Made by a program: the position numbers and the translations under genes. A stretch of 64,000 nucleotides of DNA, taken from positions 62,001 to 126,000 of the forward strand of contig CAMAQH010000001.1 of assembly GCA_945860295.1 (NCBI GenBank). Reading direction: 5' to 3'. The stretch is from Prosthecobacter debontii (GTDB lineage: Bacteria > Verrucomicrobiota > Verrucomicrobiia > Verrucomicrobiales > Verrucomicrobiaceae). The notes under the pieces are model-generated. The model made no database searches, was not told where the DNA came from, and was given only the letters and a program-made list of their open reading frames with translations. Every line of letters starts with the position of its first letter. Position 1 is the first letter of the stretch. Of the stretch, positions 34,378-42,636 are shown one piece after another.

Positions 34378-35853
34378 TCACTCCTCACTTTTGGGCTCTG
34401 GCAGCAGGAAGCCCACGATGAAACTGATCACCGCAATGCTTGTGCCGACATAACCGGCGGCCATCGCGACGTGCATCGGGAGAAGCGGTCCTTTGCCTGC
34501 GAGCATCGGAGCGACAAAGCTGGTTGTGACGAACGCCATGCTCGTGCCGATCATGCGCCCGCCCACGTTTGTGGCGAAACTACCGCCCGTGCCGCGCAGA
34601 TGCAGAGGGAACACTTTGGGCAGGTATTCACCGAAGTAACTGAACTGAGCCACGGTGAGCAAGCCACAGATGGCATAGGCCCATAGGAAGGTTGATCCGC
34701 CCTGTTCGAACAGTTTGAAATAAGTCAGCGGCAGGAGAACCATGGCGGGGATCTGGAAGATCCTCAGGAGCTTCACACGGCTGATGCCCACGATGAGCAG
34801 CACCGCCAGGAGGATGCGTCCGACGAGACCGCCAAGTTCCTGATGAAGCTGCACTTTATCGCCCATGGACTTCACCTTTTCGTTCAGCGGCTTTTGCTGG
34901 CCAAAGTTTGCTTTGATCTTGCCAATGACTTCTTTGCGCGCTGGATCAGTGGCCGCGAGCTTGTTGAGTTCTATGTTGAGGCCTTCAGCTTCTTTGCGCA
35001 GCGGAGCCAATTCCTTGGACTCGGCCTTTAACTCAGGCAGTCCTGGAGTCACTCGTGCCACCGTGACCTGGAGCGCGCCAAATGCGATGCCATAAGCGCA
35101 AGCTGACAGCGCTGCTGTGACGAGTGTCACGCGGCGAAGCTCTGGCGAAAAGAGAGCGCCAAAACTTGGGCGCTTCAGCAAGCCCGCTGCACGGCGATCA
35201 ATCCAAACCTGACTCTCAGGCACAAACGGCAGCAGCAGTGCAATCGGGATGGCGGGTAGGATGCCCGTCATCAGCAAGTAGCGCCATGATCCGGGATCGG
35301 TTGCACCAAGAGCGACTGGCAGCCCCATGTGGGATAGATCTGCGCCATGCTTGCTGATCCAGACACTCACGCCTGTCACGAGCAAGCCGCCGAGCGAGGC
35401 AAAGGCCTGCGTGATACCGAGCCACTTCTCCCTTTCCTTTTTGTCGGAGAACACTTCCGCCAGCCAAGTGATCGCCGCCACGAACTCCACGCACACGCCG
35501 ATGAAGGTCGTGCTGCGGAAGAAAATGAACATCGGCAATGTGGTCGCAAACGCCGCGCAAAAGGGCGAGAGCGAATACATGAAGATGCTCGCCGCCATGA
35601 TCTTCTTCCGCCCAAAGCGGTCCACCAGCCAGCCACCGAGCAAGCCAAACACACCGCCGCATAGAGCCGCAATCCACAGCAGCTTGCCCACCCAGTCCGT
35701 GACCATCGGATTGTTCAGCGGCACTTTTAATAATTCCGCAATCGCTGGGGCCGCGACCAGCGGAGTCATCAGCAGTTCATAAGTGTCGAAAAGAAATCCG
35801 ATGCTGGCGATGACGATGATCAGCCAAGTGGTGGTGGTGAATTTGGAAGGCAT
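34378..35853 (-). CDS. MFS transporter with an internal coiled-coil loop
   Basis: 491 residues with about twelve hydrophobic segments and the MFS signature in the first cytosolic loop (GGWLVDRFGRKKIMA). The sequence resembles sugar/metabolite:proton symporters of the sugar porter or shikimate type. A hydrophilic insertion of about 70 residues between the halves (PELKAESKELAPLRKEAEGL to KVKSMGDKVQLHQEL) is predicted helical/coiled coil and lies in the central loop. The substrate is unknown. A degenerate copy of its 3' end lies 0.8 kb downstream. Confidence 0.88.
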   Translation of the reverse strand: MPSKFTTTTWLIIVIASIGFLFDTYELLMTPLVAAPAIAELLKVPLNNPMVTDWVGKLLWIAALCGGVFGLLGGWLVDRFGRKKIMAASIFMYSLSPFCAAFATTLPMFIFFRSTTFIGVCVEFVAAITWLAEVFSDKKEREKWLGITQAFASLGGLLVTGVSVWISKHGADLSHMGLPVALGATDPGSWRYLLMTGILPAIPIALLLPFVPESQVWIDRRAAGLLKRPSFGALFSPELRRVTLVTAALSACAYGIAFGALQVTVARVTPGLPELKAESKELAPLRKEAEGLNIELNKLAATDPARKEVIGKIKANFGQQKPLNEKVKSMGDKVQLHQELGGLVGRILLAVLLIVGISRVKLLRIFQIPAMVLLPLTYFKLFEQGGSTFLWAYAICGLLTVAQFSYFGEYLPKVFPLHLRGTGGSFATNVGGRMIGTSMAFVTTSFVAPMLAGKGPLLPMHVAMAAGYVGTSIAVISFIVGFLLPEPKSEE

Positions 35854-35862
35854 GGGCGGAGA

Positions 35863-35902
35863 GGTTGACGGTTGTTAACAGTGGTTGACGGTTGTTGACA
35901 GT
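35863..35902. repeat. 20-bp tandem direct repeat flanking the four-helix-bundle gene
   Basis: Two head-to-tail 20-base units, GGTTGACGGTTGTTAACAGT (35863-35882) and the same with one change (35883-35902), followed by a partial third. It lies between the MFS start and the four-helix-bundle stop codon. Confidence 0.9.
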
Positions 35903-35907
35903 TGTTT

Positions 35908-36285
35908 TCAGAGTTCCTGCGCTCGGCGCAGTTGGGAGTCTCGGAGATTGTGGATGCGCACGGCCAAATCAAAGGCTTGATCCAAAAGCGCGTCGGTATC
36001 TTTAGCCGTGGTAAATTGGAGGTCGGTGGCGATGATCAGATCCGAAGCAGTTTCCATCAGAGAACCGTGAGCTTGGCTGGAGTAGTGAGCCTGATCCTTG
36101 AGGGTAGCTCTCCCGCAGCCTTCAGCCAAATTGTTCGCCACCGAAACGGCGGCCCGAGTGAGCTGGCCTGTCAGGCCAAATCGCTCGTCGCGTGGGAAAG
36201 TGCATGAGCACTGGTAAACACCCATCACGAGCTTTCTGGCATCTTGCCAGAGCTCAAGCTTCTCGAATGGAAATGGTTTCCTCAT
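35908..36285 (-). CDS. four-helix-bundle protein (S23/IVP-like family)
   Basis: 125 residues with the family pattern: FEKLELWQDARKLVMGVYQ near the start, FPRDERFGLTGQLTRAAVSV followed by NLAEGCGR, and AHGSLMETASDLIIATDL. Such proteins (first seen encoded in 23S rRNA intervening sequences, and related to the Avd factor of diversity-generating retroelements) form pentameric helical bundles that bind nucleic acid. Here there is no rRNA or reverse transcriptase. The gene stands alone between 20-bp repeats on both sides, as if carried by a small mobile unit. Confidence 0.85.
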   Translation of the reverse strand: MRKPFPFEKLELWQDARKLVMGVYQCSCTFPRDERFGLTGQLTRAAVSVANNLAEGCGRATLKDQAHYSSQAHGSLMETASDLIIATDLQFTTAKDTDALLDQAFDLAVRIHNLRDSQLRRAQEL

Positions 36286-36289
36286 GGGA

Positions 36290-36406
36290 GTTGACGTTGG
36301 TTTACAGTTGTTGACGATGGTTGACGGTTGTCTGTATCAGCGGCGTAGCCGCATCGGTTTGGCAGCCACTGTAAACAACAGTCAACCACCGTAAACCACC
36401 GTCAAC
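36290..36406. repeat. GTTGACGGTTG-type repeats in direct and inverted orientation
   Basis: 36290-36330 repeats the left block's sequence theme (GTTGACG, TTTACAG, GTTGACGGTTG) in the same orientation. 36369-36406 carries it inverted (GTCAACCACCGTAAACCACC). The two arms can form a long imperfect hairpin whose tip contains GCGGC-GTA-GCCGC. Confidence 0.8.
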
Positions 36407-36413
36407 TTCTGCC

Positions 36414-37334
36414 TCATGCTAGCAATGGCCTGACCATGTCCAAAATCTTCGGCACCTCGACAAAGGGGTCAGCGGCCACTTCGTACTCCAGCGTGAACCA
36501 GCCTTGGTAGTTAGCATCGCGTAGGATTTTCAAAAGACGCGGCACATCGGCAGGCTGGCCTTCGCCTTTCTTGCTGCCTTTGGGACTCATCTCCATCTTG
36601 AGTTGAACGTTGACGGCATAAGGCGCGATCTTTGCGAGGTCGCCATACGGATCTTCGGTGTGGAAGTTGCCGCTGTCCCAGTTGATGCCAGCCCAGGGGC
36701 TGTTCGCGGCTTTGATCATCTTTACTAGATTGTCTGGTTCAGCGACAATACCGCCATGGTTTTCGAGTCCGAGGAAAACGCCTTTTGTCGCGGCGTAATC
36801 AAGACATTCCTGGTAGGCTTCGAGGCAATTAGCGACGGCCTTTTCTTCACTGAGATCCTTTGGTTGTGCACCCGCGAAGACGCGGATGTGCGGTGCATTC
36901 ATCAGTGCGGCGTGGTCGATCCACTTCTTCGTGTAGGCGATCTGTTCGTCGAGCTTCTCGCCTTTCGGCAGAGCAAAGTTGTTGCCGACCGCGGTGCCAG
37001 CGAGCTGGACGCCACGCAGGTAGGCTCGGCGCTTTACTTCGAGCAGGAATTTCTCATCCACATCCGGCGGGAAGAAGTAGCTGGTGACTTCAGCCCCCGG
37101 CACATTGTTGTCCGCACACCAGTCGATGAAATCCAGGATGCTCCAAGGCTTACGGTCGCCCTTCGGTTTCTGCTCCTTGTCACGGCTCCACTGGAAGTAT
37201 TCGCGGAAGCTGTAAGCGGCCACGCCAAGCTGCATTCGGCTTTTGCCCGCGCGGTTGATGGGCTCGATGGCAGGCAGAGTGGAGGCGCTGAGCGCCCCGA
37301 GGCTGGCGGAGATAAATTGGCGGCGTGAGATCAT
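36414..37334 (-). CDS. Tat-exported sugar phosphate isomerase/epimerase-like protein
   Basis: 306 residues. A twin-arginine signal (MISRRQFISASLGALSAS) implies folded export to the periplasm. The rest is a xylose-isomerase-like TIM barrel (AP_endonuc_2 family), with RVFAGAQPKDL, GLENHGGIV (metal Glu and His), GINWDSGNFH, and FTLEYEVAADPF near the end. Members of this family act as hydroxypyruvate isomerases, inosose dehydratases or keto-glycoside processing enzymes; many are Tat-exported in this phylum. The substrate is unknown. It is divergent from the GT4 gene. Confidence 0.87.
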   Translation of the reverse strand: MISRRQFISASLGALSASTLPAIEPINRAGKSRMQLGVAAYSFREYFQWSRDKEQKPKGDRKPWSILDFIDWCADNNVPGAEVTSYFFPPDVDEKFLLEVKRRAYLRGVQLAGTAVGNNFALPKGEKLDEQIAYTKKWIDHAALMNAPHIRVFAGAQPKDLSEEKAVANCLEAYQECLDYAATKGVFLGLENHGGIVAEPDNLVKMIKAANSPWAGINWDSGNFHTEDPYGDLAKIAPYAVNVQLKMEMSPKGSKKGEGQPADVPRLLKILRDANYQGWFTLEYEVAADPFVEVPKILDMVRPLLA

Positions 37335-37450
37335 GAGAGTGAGTGAACGAATGGATTGCCCCCTGATTAACAGGATTCTTCAAATTGGAAAACAACCTTG
37401 TCGTTTGAGTGGTGAAAATCATTGCCACTCAGACTGCAAAGAACTAGCAC

Positions 37451-38725
37451 ATGCGGTACATGTCCGAAATCGATGGGATCTATAGTGAAGATGGGTGCGT
37501 GGGCGAGCCGTCCTCGCGCTCAGAGACACCGCGTCGTGGCCAGAAGTTGTTGTTTGTGTCGAATCTTTTTCCCGACAGCACTGCACCCTATTTAGGACTC
37601 GATAATGCGACCGTGCTGCATGAGCTGCGCCTCGCGCATGGCTGGGACTTGAGCGTGGTTTGTCCGCGTCCCACTCTTTCGCTCAATAGACTGACTCGTG
37701 CTGAGGGTGGCTGGAAATGCCGTGCGCAAGATGCGGTGCTAAAGCCTAGCTTCATTCCTGTGCCCTATGTGCCGCGTGTGGGCAGTCGGGTGAATCATCA
37801 GCTCATGGCTGCCAGATTACGCCCACTGTTGAAGAGCATGGACTTTGATGTCCTGCTCGTTTCATGGCTGTATCCTGACGGCTGCGCACTGGCGATGATC
37901 GCCCGCAAAATGGGGAAACCCTGCGTGCTCATTACGCAGGGTAGTGATACGCATCAGTACCTGAGGCAACCTGTGCGGCGGCGACTGATTCTACATGCCA
38001 TCACTCAGACTCACGGCGTCATCGCCCGCAGTCGTGATCTCGCCCGCCGTCTTGCTGAGGCTGGCGCGGATGCCGGGAAGCTGCATCCTATCTACAATGG
38101 CGTGGATCTCGCCGTCTTCCGCCCGCAGCCGCAGGCAGCAGCTCGCGCGCAGCTTGGTCTGTCAGCAGATGCTCGAATCGCCCTTTTCGTGGGTAATTTT
38201 CTCGACGTGAAAAACCCGCTCATGCTGGTGCTCGCCTTTGCGGATTTTGTGAAAAGCACCCCGGAGAAAAATAATCTGCTCATGATGGCGGGTCGCGGTC
38301 CGATGCTTGATGAGGTTCGTGAACATGCCGCCACGCTCGGCATGGCGGATCGCGTGGTGCTCACGGGGCCACTCGACTCTGGCCAGATTGCGTTGCGCAT
38401 GGCGGCGGCGGATTTTCTCTGTCTCTCCAGCCGAAATGAAGGGCTGCCAAATGTGATTCTAGAAGCCTTTGCCTGCGGGCTGCCTGTGCTCAGTACCGAT
38501 GTCGGCGGCATCTCTGAAGTGGTGAATGATCCAGCGCGAGGACTGCTCGTCACGCCTGGAGATCAAAACGCTTACACCCAGGGCTTAAAGCACATGACGG
38601 CTACCACTTGGCAGCGCAATGTGATCGCTGAATTCGGCGCACGCTTTTCGTGGAAGAATGCGGCTGCGGCCTACGACGTTCTACTCCGACCTCTAACGCC
38701 ATGCATCGAATCACTCTCTCTCTAG
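37451..38725 (+). CDS. glycosyltransferase family 4
   Basis: 424 residues, GT-B fold. The acceptor half starts LLFVSNLFPDSTAPYLG, with HPIYNGVDLAVFRP in the middle. The donor half has ALFVGNFLDVKNP, LTGPLDSGQIALRMAAADF and the retaining-GT signature SSRNEGLPNVILEAFACGLP with its two Glu. It transfers a sugar from a nucleotide donor to a polysaccharide or lipid carrier at the cytosolic membrane face. The start at 37451 is followed by an acidic N-terminal stretch; an ATG at 37460 is possible. The following esterase gene overlaps its end by 25 bases. Confidence 0.9.
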   Translation: MRYMSEIDGIYSEDGCVGEPSSRSETPRRGQKLLFVSNLFPDSTAPYLGLDNATVLHELRLAHGWDLSVVCPRPTLSLNRLTRAEGGWKCRAQDAVLKPSFIPVPYVPRVGSRVNHQLMAARLRPLLKSMDFDVLLVSWLYPDGCALAMIARKMGKPCVLITQGSDTHQYLRQPVRRRLILHAITQTHGVIARSRDLARRLAEAGADAGKLHPIYNGVDLAVFRPQPQAAARAQLGLSADARIALFVGNFLDVKNPLMLVLAFADFVKSTPEKNNLLMMAGRGPMLDEVREHAATLGMADRVVLTGPLDSGQIALRMAAADFLCLSSRNEGLPNVILEAFACGLPVLSTDVGGISEVVNDPARGLLVTPGDQNAYTQGLKHMTATTWQRNVIAEFGARFSWKNAAAAYDVLLRPLTPCIESLSL

Positions 38726-39894
38726 TTTCTCTTCTGTTTAGCATCGCTCACGCTGAGCCTGTCAAAGTCCGCCTCTGGCCTGATGGCGCTCCTGGGGCAA
38801 AGGGGCAGGAGGATAAAGATCAGCCCTTTGTTTATGTCTGGTCTGCTGCCAAAGAAAAAGCGAATGGCGCGGCCTTTGTCGTGTGCCCCGGCGGCGGTTA
38901 CGGGGGGCTCGCAGCAGATCATGAGGGCACACAGGTAGCGAAGTGGTTCAATGGTCTCGGCGTCTCCGCTTTCGTGCTGCATTATCGCCTCGGCAGTCAG
39001 GGGTATCATTACCCGATTCAGCTCATCGACGTGCAGCGCGCGATACGCCATGTGCGGGCCAATGCTAAGGAGTATGGCATCGACCCGAATCGCATCGGTA
39101 TCGTTGGTTTTTCCGCAGGCGGGCATCTGACCTCAATGGCGGCGACTCTCTTTGATGAAAAGCCAGCCGGTGCCACGAATGACGCTGTGGATAAGGTAAG
39201 CGCGCGGCCTGATGTAGCGGCTCCGACCTATCCTGTGATCTCGATGATCGAGTCCTATCGGCATGATGGCTCACGGAAAAATCTCCTCGGTCCGAACAAC
39301 AGCGACGAGCTTGCCGCGCAAGTCAGCACCGAGCGCCGCGTGACTCCGCAGACACCCCCGATCTTCCTTTTCCAGACGGATGAAGATACGGTCGTGCCTG
39401 CCGAGAATGCTGTGGCGTTTTACCTCGCCTGTCGGAAAAATAAAGTGCCCGCCGAGCTGCATGTCTATCGTCCAGGACCGCATGGTGTCGGCCTTTTTCT
39501 GGGTGATCCCGTGCTCGGCACATGGAGCGGCCACTTTCGTGATTGGCTGCGTAATCAGGGCTTTCTCAAGCCTGCTAAACGCACGGCAATCTCTGGTAAA
39601 GCCACGGTGAATGGAACGCCAGTAAGCTGGGGCAGCGTGATCTTCACGCCTGAAGATCCAAGCGCTGCCGTAGCTTGCGCACGAGTCATGCATGGTAGCT
39701 TTAAACTTGATGGAAAAACTGGACCGGTGGTCGGTAAAGTTAAACTCACTGTTAGCTACAGTGCGGCAGATGTGCCCGGCCTCGATACGGACGATGGCTC
39801 AGTAACGACGAGTGAACAGAAGCCTGGGGCAGGAGATTGGACCATGGAAGTTGGCGAGAGTCAAAAGCCACTGGAGCTTCAAATAAAGCGCTGA
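38701..39894 (+). CDS. secreted alpha/beta-hydrolase esterase with a C-terminal beta domain
   Basis: About 397 residues. After a signal peptide (MHRITLSLVSLLFSIAHA) comes a BD-FAE/lipase-type alpha/beta-hydrolase: oxyanion segment VCPGGGYGGLAADHEG, nucleophile elbow GFSAGGHL (Ser), and a C-terminal HxxG in RPGPHGVGLF (His). A carboxypeptidase-regulatory-like beta domain (SGKATVNGTPVSWGSVIFTP) follows from about 300. Such enzymes deacetylate xylan or other plant and algal polysaccharides. The cluster with a LacI regulator and a sulfatase suggests breakdown of a decorated glycan. The ATG at 38701 overlaps the end of the GT4 gene. Confidence 0.87.
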   Translation: MHRITLSLVSLLFSIAHAEPVKVRLWPDGAPGAKGQEDKDQPFVYVWSAAKEKANGAAFVVCPGGGYGGLAADHEGTQVAKWFNGLGVSAFVLHYRLGSQGYHYPIQLIDVQRAIRHVRANAKEYGIDPNRIGIVGFSAGGHLTSMAATLFDEKPAGATNDAVDKVSARPDVAAPTYPVISMIESYRHDGSRKNLLGPNNSDELAAQVSTERRVTPQTPPIFLFQTDEDTVVPAENAVAFYLACRKNKVPAELHVYRPGPHGVGLFLGDPVLGTWSGHFRDWLRNQGFLKPAKRTAISGKATVNGTPVSWGSVIFTPEDPSAAVACARVMHGSFKLDGKTGPVVGKVKLTVSYSAADVPGLDTDDGSVTTSEQKPGAGDWTMEVGESQKPLELQIKR

Positions 39895-39897
39895 CCC

Positions 39898-40890
39898 ATG
39901 CAACGTCCAACACTCGCTGACATCGCCGCGCAGCTCGGTGTCTCGAAGATGTCCGTGTCTCGTGCCCTGCGTGGTGAGCGTCAGGTAAGCGCGGGGTTAC
40001 GTGAGCGTGTGCTACATGCTGCGACGGCGATGGGCTACCGCCCTGATCCTCAGATCGCGAAGTTGATGACGCATATGAGCCGCTCGAAACGTGTCGCATC
40101 CCCCATCACGCTCGCGTTTATCTGGGCGGAGCAGAAGGAGGAGTCAGCCAAAACTTCCTCATGGTCAGAGGAACTTGTTCGCGGCGCTCATGTGCGAGCC
40201 GATCAGCTAGGCTATCGTCTGGAGGAGTTTCATCTCAAAGCACGCGGCATGACCGCACGTCGCATGTCTGGCATCCTTGAAGCGCGGGGCATCCCCGGCT
40301 TCATCCTTTCGCCGCTTTTCTCACGCAGCCGTGGGCATGTTTCTATGCAGTGGGAGAAGTTTAGCAGTGTGGTCATCGGACTCGGCTACGCCCGCCCAGC
40401 CTTGCATCGTGTGCATCACCATCACTTCCTAGGCATGATGAATGCTATGCGGATGCTGAAAAGGCAGGGTTTCCGCCGCATCGGGTTTTATGCAGAGAGC
40501 ACGATCAATGAGCGCATGTATCGCGCCTGGTCGGCCAGCTTTCTCGCGCATCATCCACTGCCTGTGACTCAGTCTGCTGAACTCTTGGCCCTGCATCGAC
40601 AGATCAAGCACGCTGATTTTCAGACCTGGTTGAAGTCGGCCAAACCTGATGTCGTCATCGAGACGGGCTATCATTTGACCGAGTGGTTGCCGCCCTCTGG
40701 TAAGATCGCTCACGCCACCCTTGGCTGGCGTGCTGACTGCCCCGGCATCGCTGGCATCGACCAGCAGGCTCATGTGCTGGGTGCGGCGGCGGTGGACCTC
40801 CTTGTGGCTCAGCATCAGCAGAATGAACGCGGCATCCCTGAGCACGCCAAGATCGTCATGACTGAGGGCCTCTGGCGCGCTGCAAGATAG
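39898..40890 (+). CDS. LacI-family transcriptional regulator
   Basis: 330 residues. The DNA-binding helix-turn-helix is at the very start (LADIAAQLGVSKMSVSRALRG) with the hinge-helix region, followed by a periplasmic-binding-protein-like sensor domain (FIWAEQKEESAKTSSW, GFRRIGFYAESTINERMYR, GIDQQAHVLGAAAVDLLVAQ). It probably controls the neighbouring esterase/sulfatase genes in response to a sugar. It starts three bases after the esterase stop, so it is cotranscribed. I did not find a clear palindromic operator in the short gaps. Confidence 0.9.
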   Translation: MQRPTLADIAAQLGVSKMSVSRALRGERQVSAGLRERVLHAATAMGYRPDPQIAKLMTHMSRSKRVASPITLAFIWAEQKEESAKTSSWSEELVRGAHVRADQLGYRLEEFHLKARGMTARRMSGILEARGIPGFILSPLFSRSRGHVSMQWEKFSSVVIGLGYARPALHRVHHHHFLGMMNAMRMLKRQGFRRIGFYAESTINERMYRAWSASFLAHHPLPVTQSAELLALHRQIKHADFQTWLKSAKPDVVIETGYHLTEWLPPSGKIAHATLGWRADCPGIAGIDQQAHVLGAAAVDLLVAQHQQNERGIPEHAKIVMTEGLWRAAR

Positions 40891-40918
40891 GCAACGAGCC
40901 ATCGTTTTCTGCCGTCTC

Positions 40919-42586
40919 ATGTGCGCCCTCTTCATTCTCTCTGCTCTTTGTCCGATGCTCTCGGCGGCAAAGCCTAACGTACTACTTATCTGCGTGGACG
41001 ACCTCAAGCCCACCATCGGTTGCTTTGGAGACACTCACGCGAAGACGCCGAACATTGACCGACTCGCCGCACGCGGGATGCTCTTTGAAAAGGCCTTCTG
41101 CAATCAGGCCGTGTGCTCGCCCTCACGCAATGCCCTGCTTACCAGTCTGCGCCCGCAGACGCTCGGCATCTACGAACTCAGCACAAACTTCCGCAAAGGT
41201 TCGCCTGATGCAGTCACGCTGCCGCAGCTCTTTAAAAACAATGGCTATCGCGCTGAAGGCCTTGGCAAGATCTTCCATGTCGGCCATGGCAATGTGAATG
41301 ATGAAGCATCGTGGAGTGTGCCTCATTATTCACCGAAGACGATCAGCTACGCGCTGAAGGAAAACAATCCACCGACCTCGACACGTGAAGAGGCCCTGTT
41401 TGATAACAAAAAGGAAGCCTGGAAACTGCCTCGCGGCGCGCCTACAGAAAACGCCGACGTGCCCGACAATCGCTATGGAGATGGCATGATCGCCGATGAA
41501 GCCATCAAGCGCCTCGAAGCCGCGAAGCAAAAGCCAGATGAGCCATTCTTCCTCGCTGTGGGCTTCCTGAAACCCCATCTGCCTTTCGTTGCTCCGAAAA
41601 AATACTGGGACCTGCATGATCCCGCCACACTCCCCAAGCCGACGTCTCATCAAGCGCCTGAAGGTGCGCCCGAGTTCGCGCCATCGTCATGGGGAGAACT
41701 TCGTCAGTATAAAGACATGCCGGATACCGGCCCCGTCACACAGGAGCAGCAGCGCCACCTCATCCACGGCTACTATGCGGCTACGAGTTACATGGACGCG
41801 CAGCTCGGCAAGGTGCTGGACGCGCTGGATGCCACAGGCTTCACCTCAAACACTATCATCGTCTTCTGGGGAGATCACGGCTGGCATCTCGGTGACCATG
41901 GCATGTGGTGTAAACACACGAACTATGAGCAGGCAGCGCACATCCCAGTCATCGTCAGCGCACCCGGAATCACGCAGGCCGGCTCGCGCACTAAGTCTCT
42001 GATCGAGACGGTGGACATCTACCCCACACTTGCCGAGCTGGCCGCTCTACCTGCTCCTGCCAATCTTGATGGACGCAGCTTTGTCACCGTACTCAAAGAT
42101 GCCTCAGCCAGCATCAGGGATCACGCCATCCACGTCTATCCGCGCGGTGAAGGGCTGGGTCGTGCCATCCGCACGGATCGTTATCGCCTCGTCGAATGGA
42201 AGCCCATCGGTGCGGGTGCTGAGAAGTCCGTGTTTGAACTCTACGACTATCAAGCGGACCCGCTTGAGTCGAAAAACCTCGCCAGTGATCAGCCTGACAT
42301 CGTGGCAGAACTCCGCGAATTACTGACGCAGCATCCTGAAGCCAAGCGGCAAATTCAAAGCAAGCCCGGCGCCAATAAAGCCGAGCCGAATAAGTCCGAA
42401 CTAACCAAAGATCGCGGAGTGATGTTTGACCAGCGTGATAAGGACAAAGACGGTAAGCTCACGCGGGCGGAATTTCTTCTCAGTCAACCCGATCCTGAAG
42501 AGGCCCCGAAGCGCTTCCCGAAATTCGACACGGACGGTAGCGGCGTGCTGAGCAGTGAGGAGTTCATCAAAGGCGGGAAAAAGTAA
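40919..42586 (+). CDS. sulfatase (iduronate-2-sulfatase type) with C-terminal EF-hands
   Basis: 555 residues. A short signal peptide (ALFILSALCPMLSAA) precedes the formylglycine-dependent sulfatase domain: metal-binding NVLLICVDDLKPTIGC, and the active-site CSPSR (residue Cys near 65, to be converted to formylglycine by a maturase not present here). The C-terminal metal Asp/His lie in FWGDHGWHLGDHGMWCKHT. The tail from about 500 has two EF-hand loops (DQRDKDKDGKLTRAEF and DTDGSGVLSSEEF). It removes sulfate from sulfated polysaccharides in the periplasm. It follows the LacI regulator by 28 bases. Confidence 0.93.
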   Translation: MCALFILSALCPMLSAAKPNVLLICVDDLKPTIGCFGDTHAKTPNIDRLAARGMLFEKAFCNQAVCSPSRNALLTSLRPQTLGIYELSTNFRKGSPDAVTLPQLFKNNGYRAEGLGKIFHVGHGNVNDEASWSVPHYSPKTISYALKENNPPTSTREEALFDNKKEAWKLPRGAPTENADVPDNRYGDGMIADEAIKRLEAAKQKPDEPFFLAVGFLKPHLPFVAPKKYWDLHDPATLPKPTSHQAPEGAPEFAPSSWGELRQYKDMPDTGPVTQEQQRHLIHGYYAATSYMDAQLGKVLDALDATGFTSNTIIVFWGDHGWHLGDHGMWCKHTNYEQAAHIPVIVSAPGITQAGSRTKSLIETVDIYPTLAELAALPAPANLDGRSFVTVLKDASASIRDHAIHVYPRGEGLGRAIRTDRYRLVEWKPIGAGAEKSVFELYDYQADPLESKNLASDQPDIVAELRELLTQHPEAKRQIQSKPGANKAEPNKSELTKDRGVMFDQRDKDKDGKLTRAEFLLSQPDPEEAPKRFPKFDTDGSGVLSSEEFIKGGKK

Positions 42587-42610
42587 GCCCGCCATAGCTG
42601 ACGGGCTTAC
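42583..42610. terminator. inverted repeat between convergent genes
   Basis: A 9-bp perfect stem (42583-42591 with 42602-42610, GTAAGCCCG/CGGGCTTAC) with a ten-base loop overlaps the sulfatase stop codon and lies 27 bases from the stop of the convergent surface-protein gene. A T-run is lacking on both strands, so factor-independent termination is doubtful. Confidence 0.4.
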
Positions 42611-42636
42611 AGAATCAGTTCACGCTAAGTAGATCT

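Noticed and set aside
35908-36285. A diversity-generating retroelement with the four-helix-bundle protein as Avd
   Set aside because: No reverse transcriptase, template repeat or variable repeat is present nearby.
35863-36406. A CRISPR array
   Set aside because: The repeats are head-to-tail without spacers on the left and imperfect/inverted on the right, and no cas genes are present.
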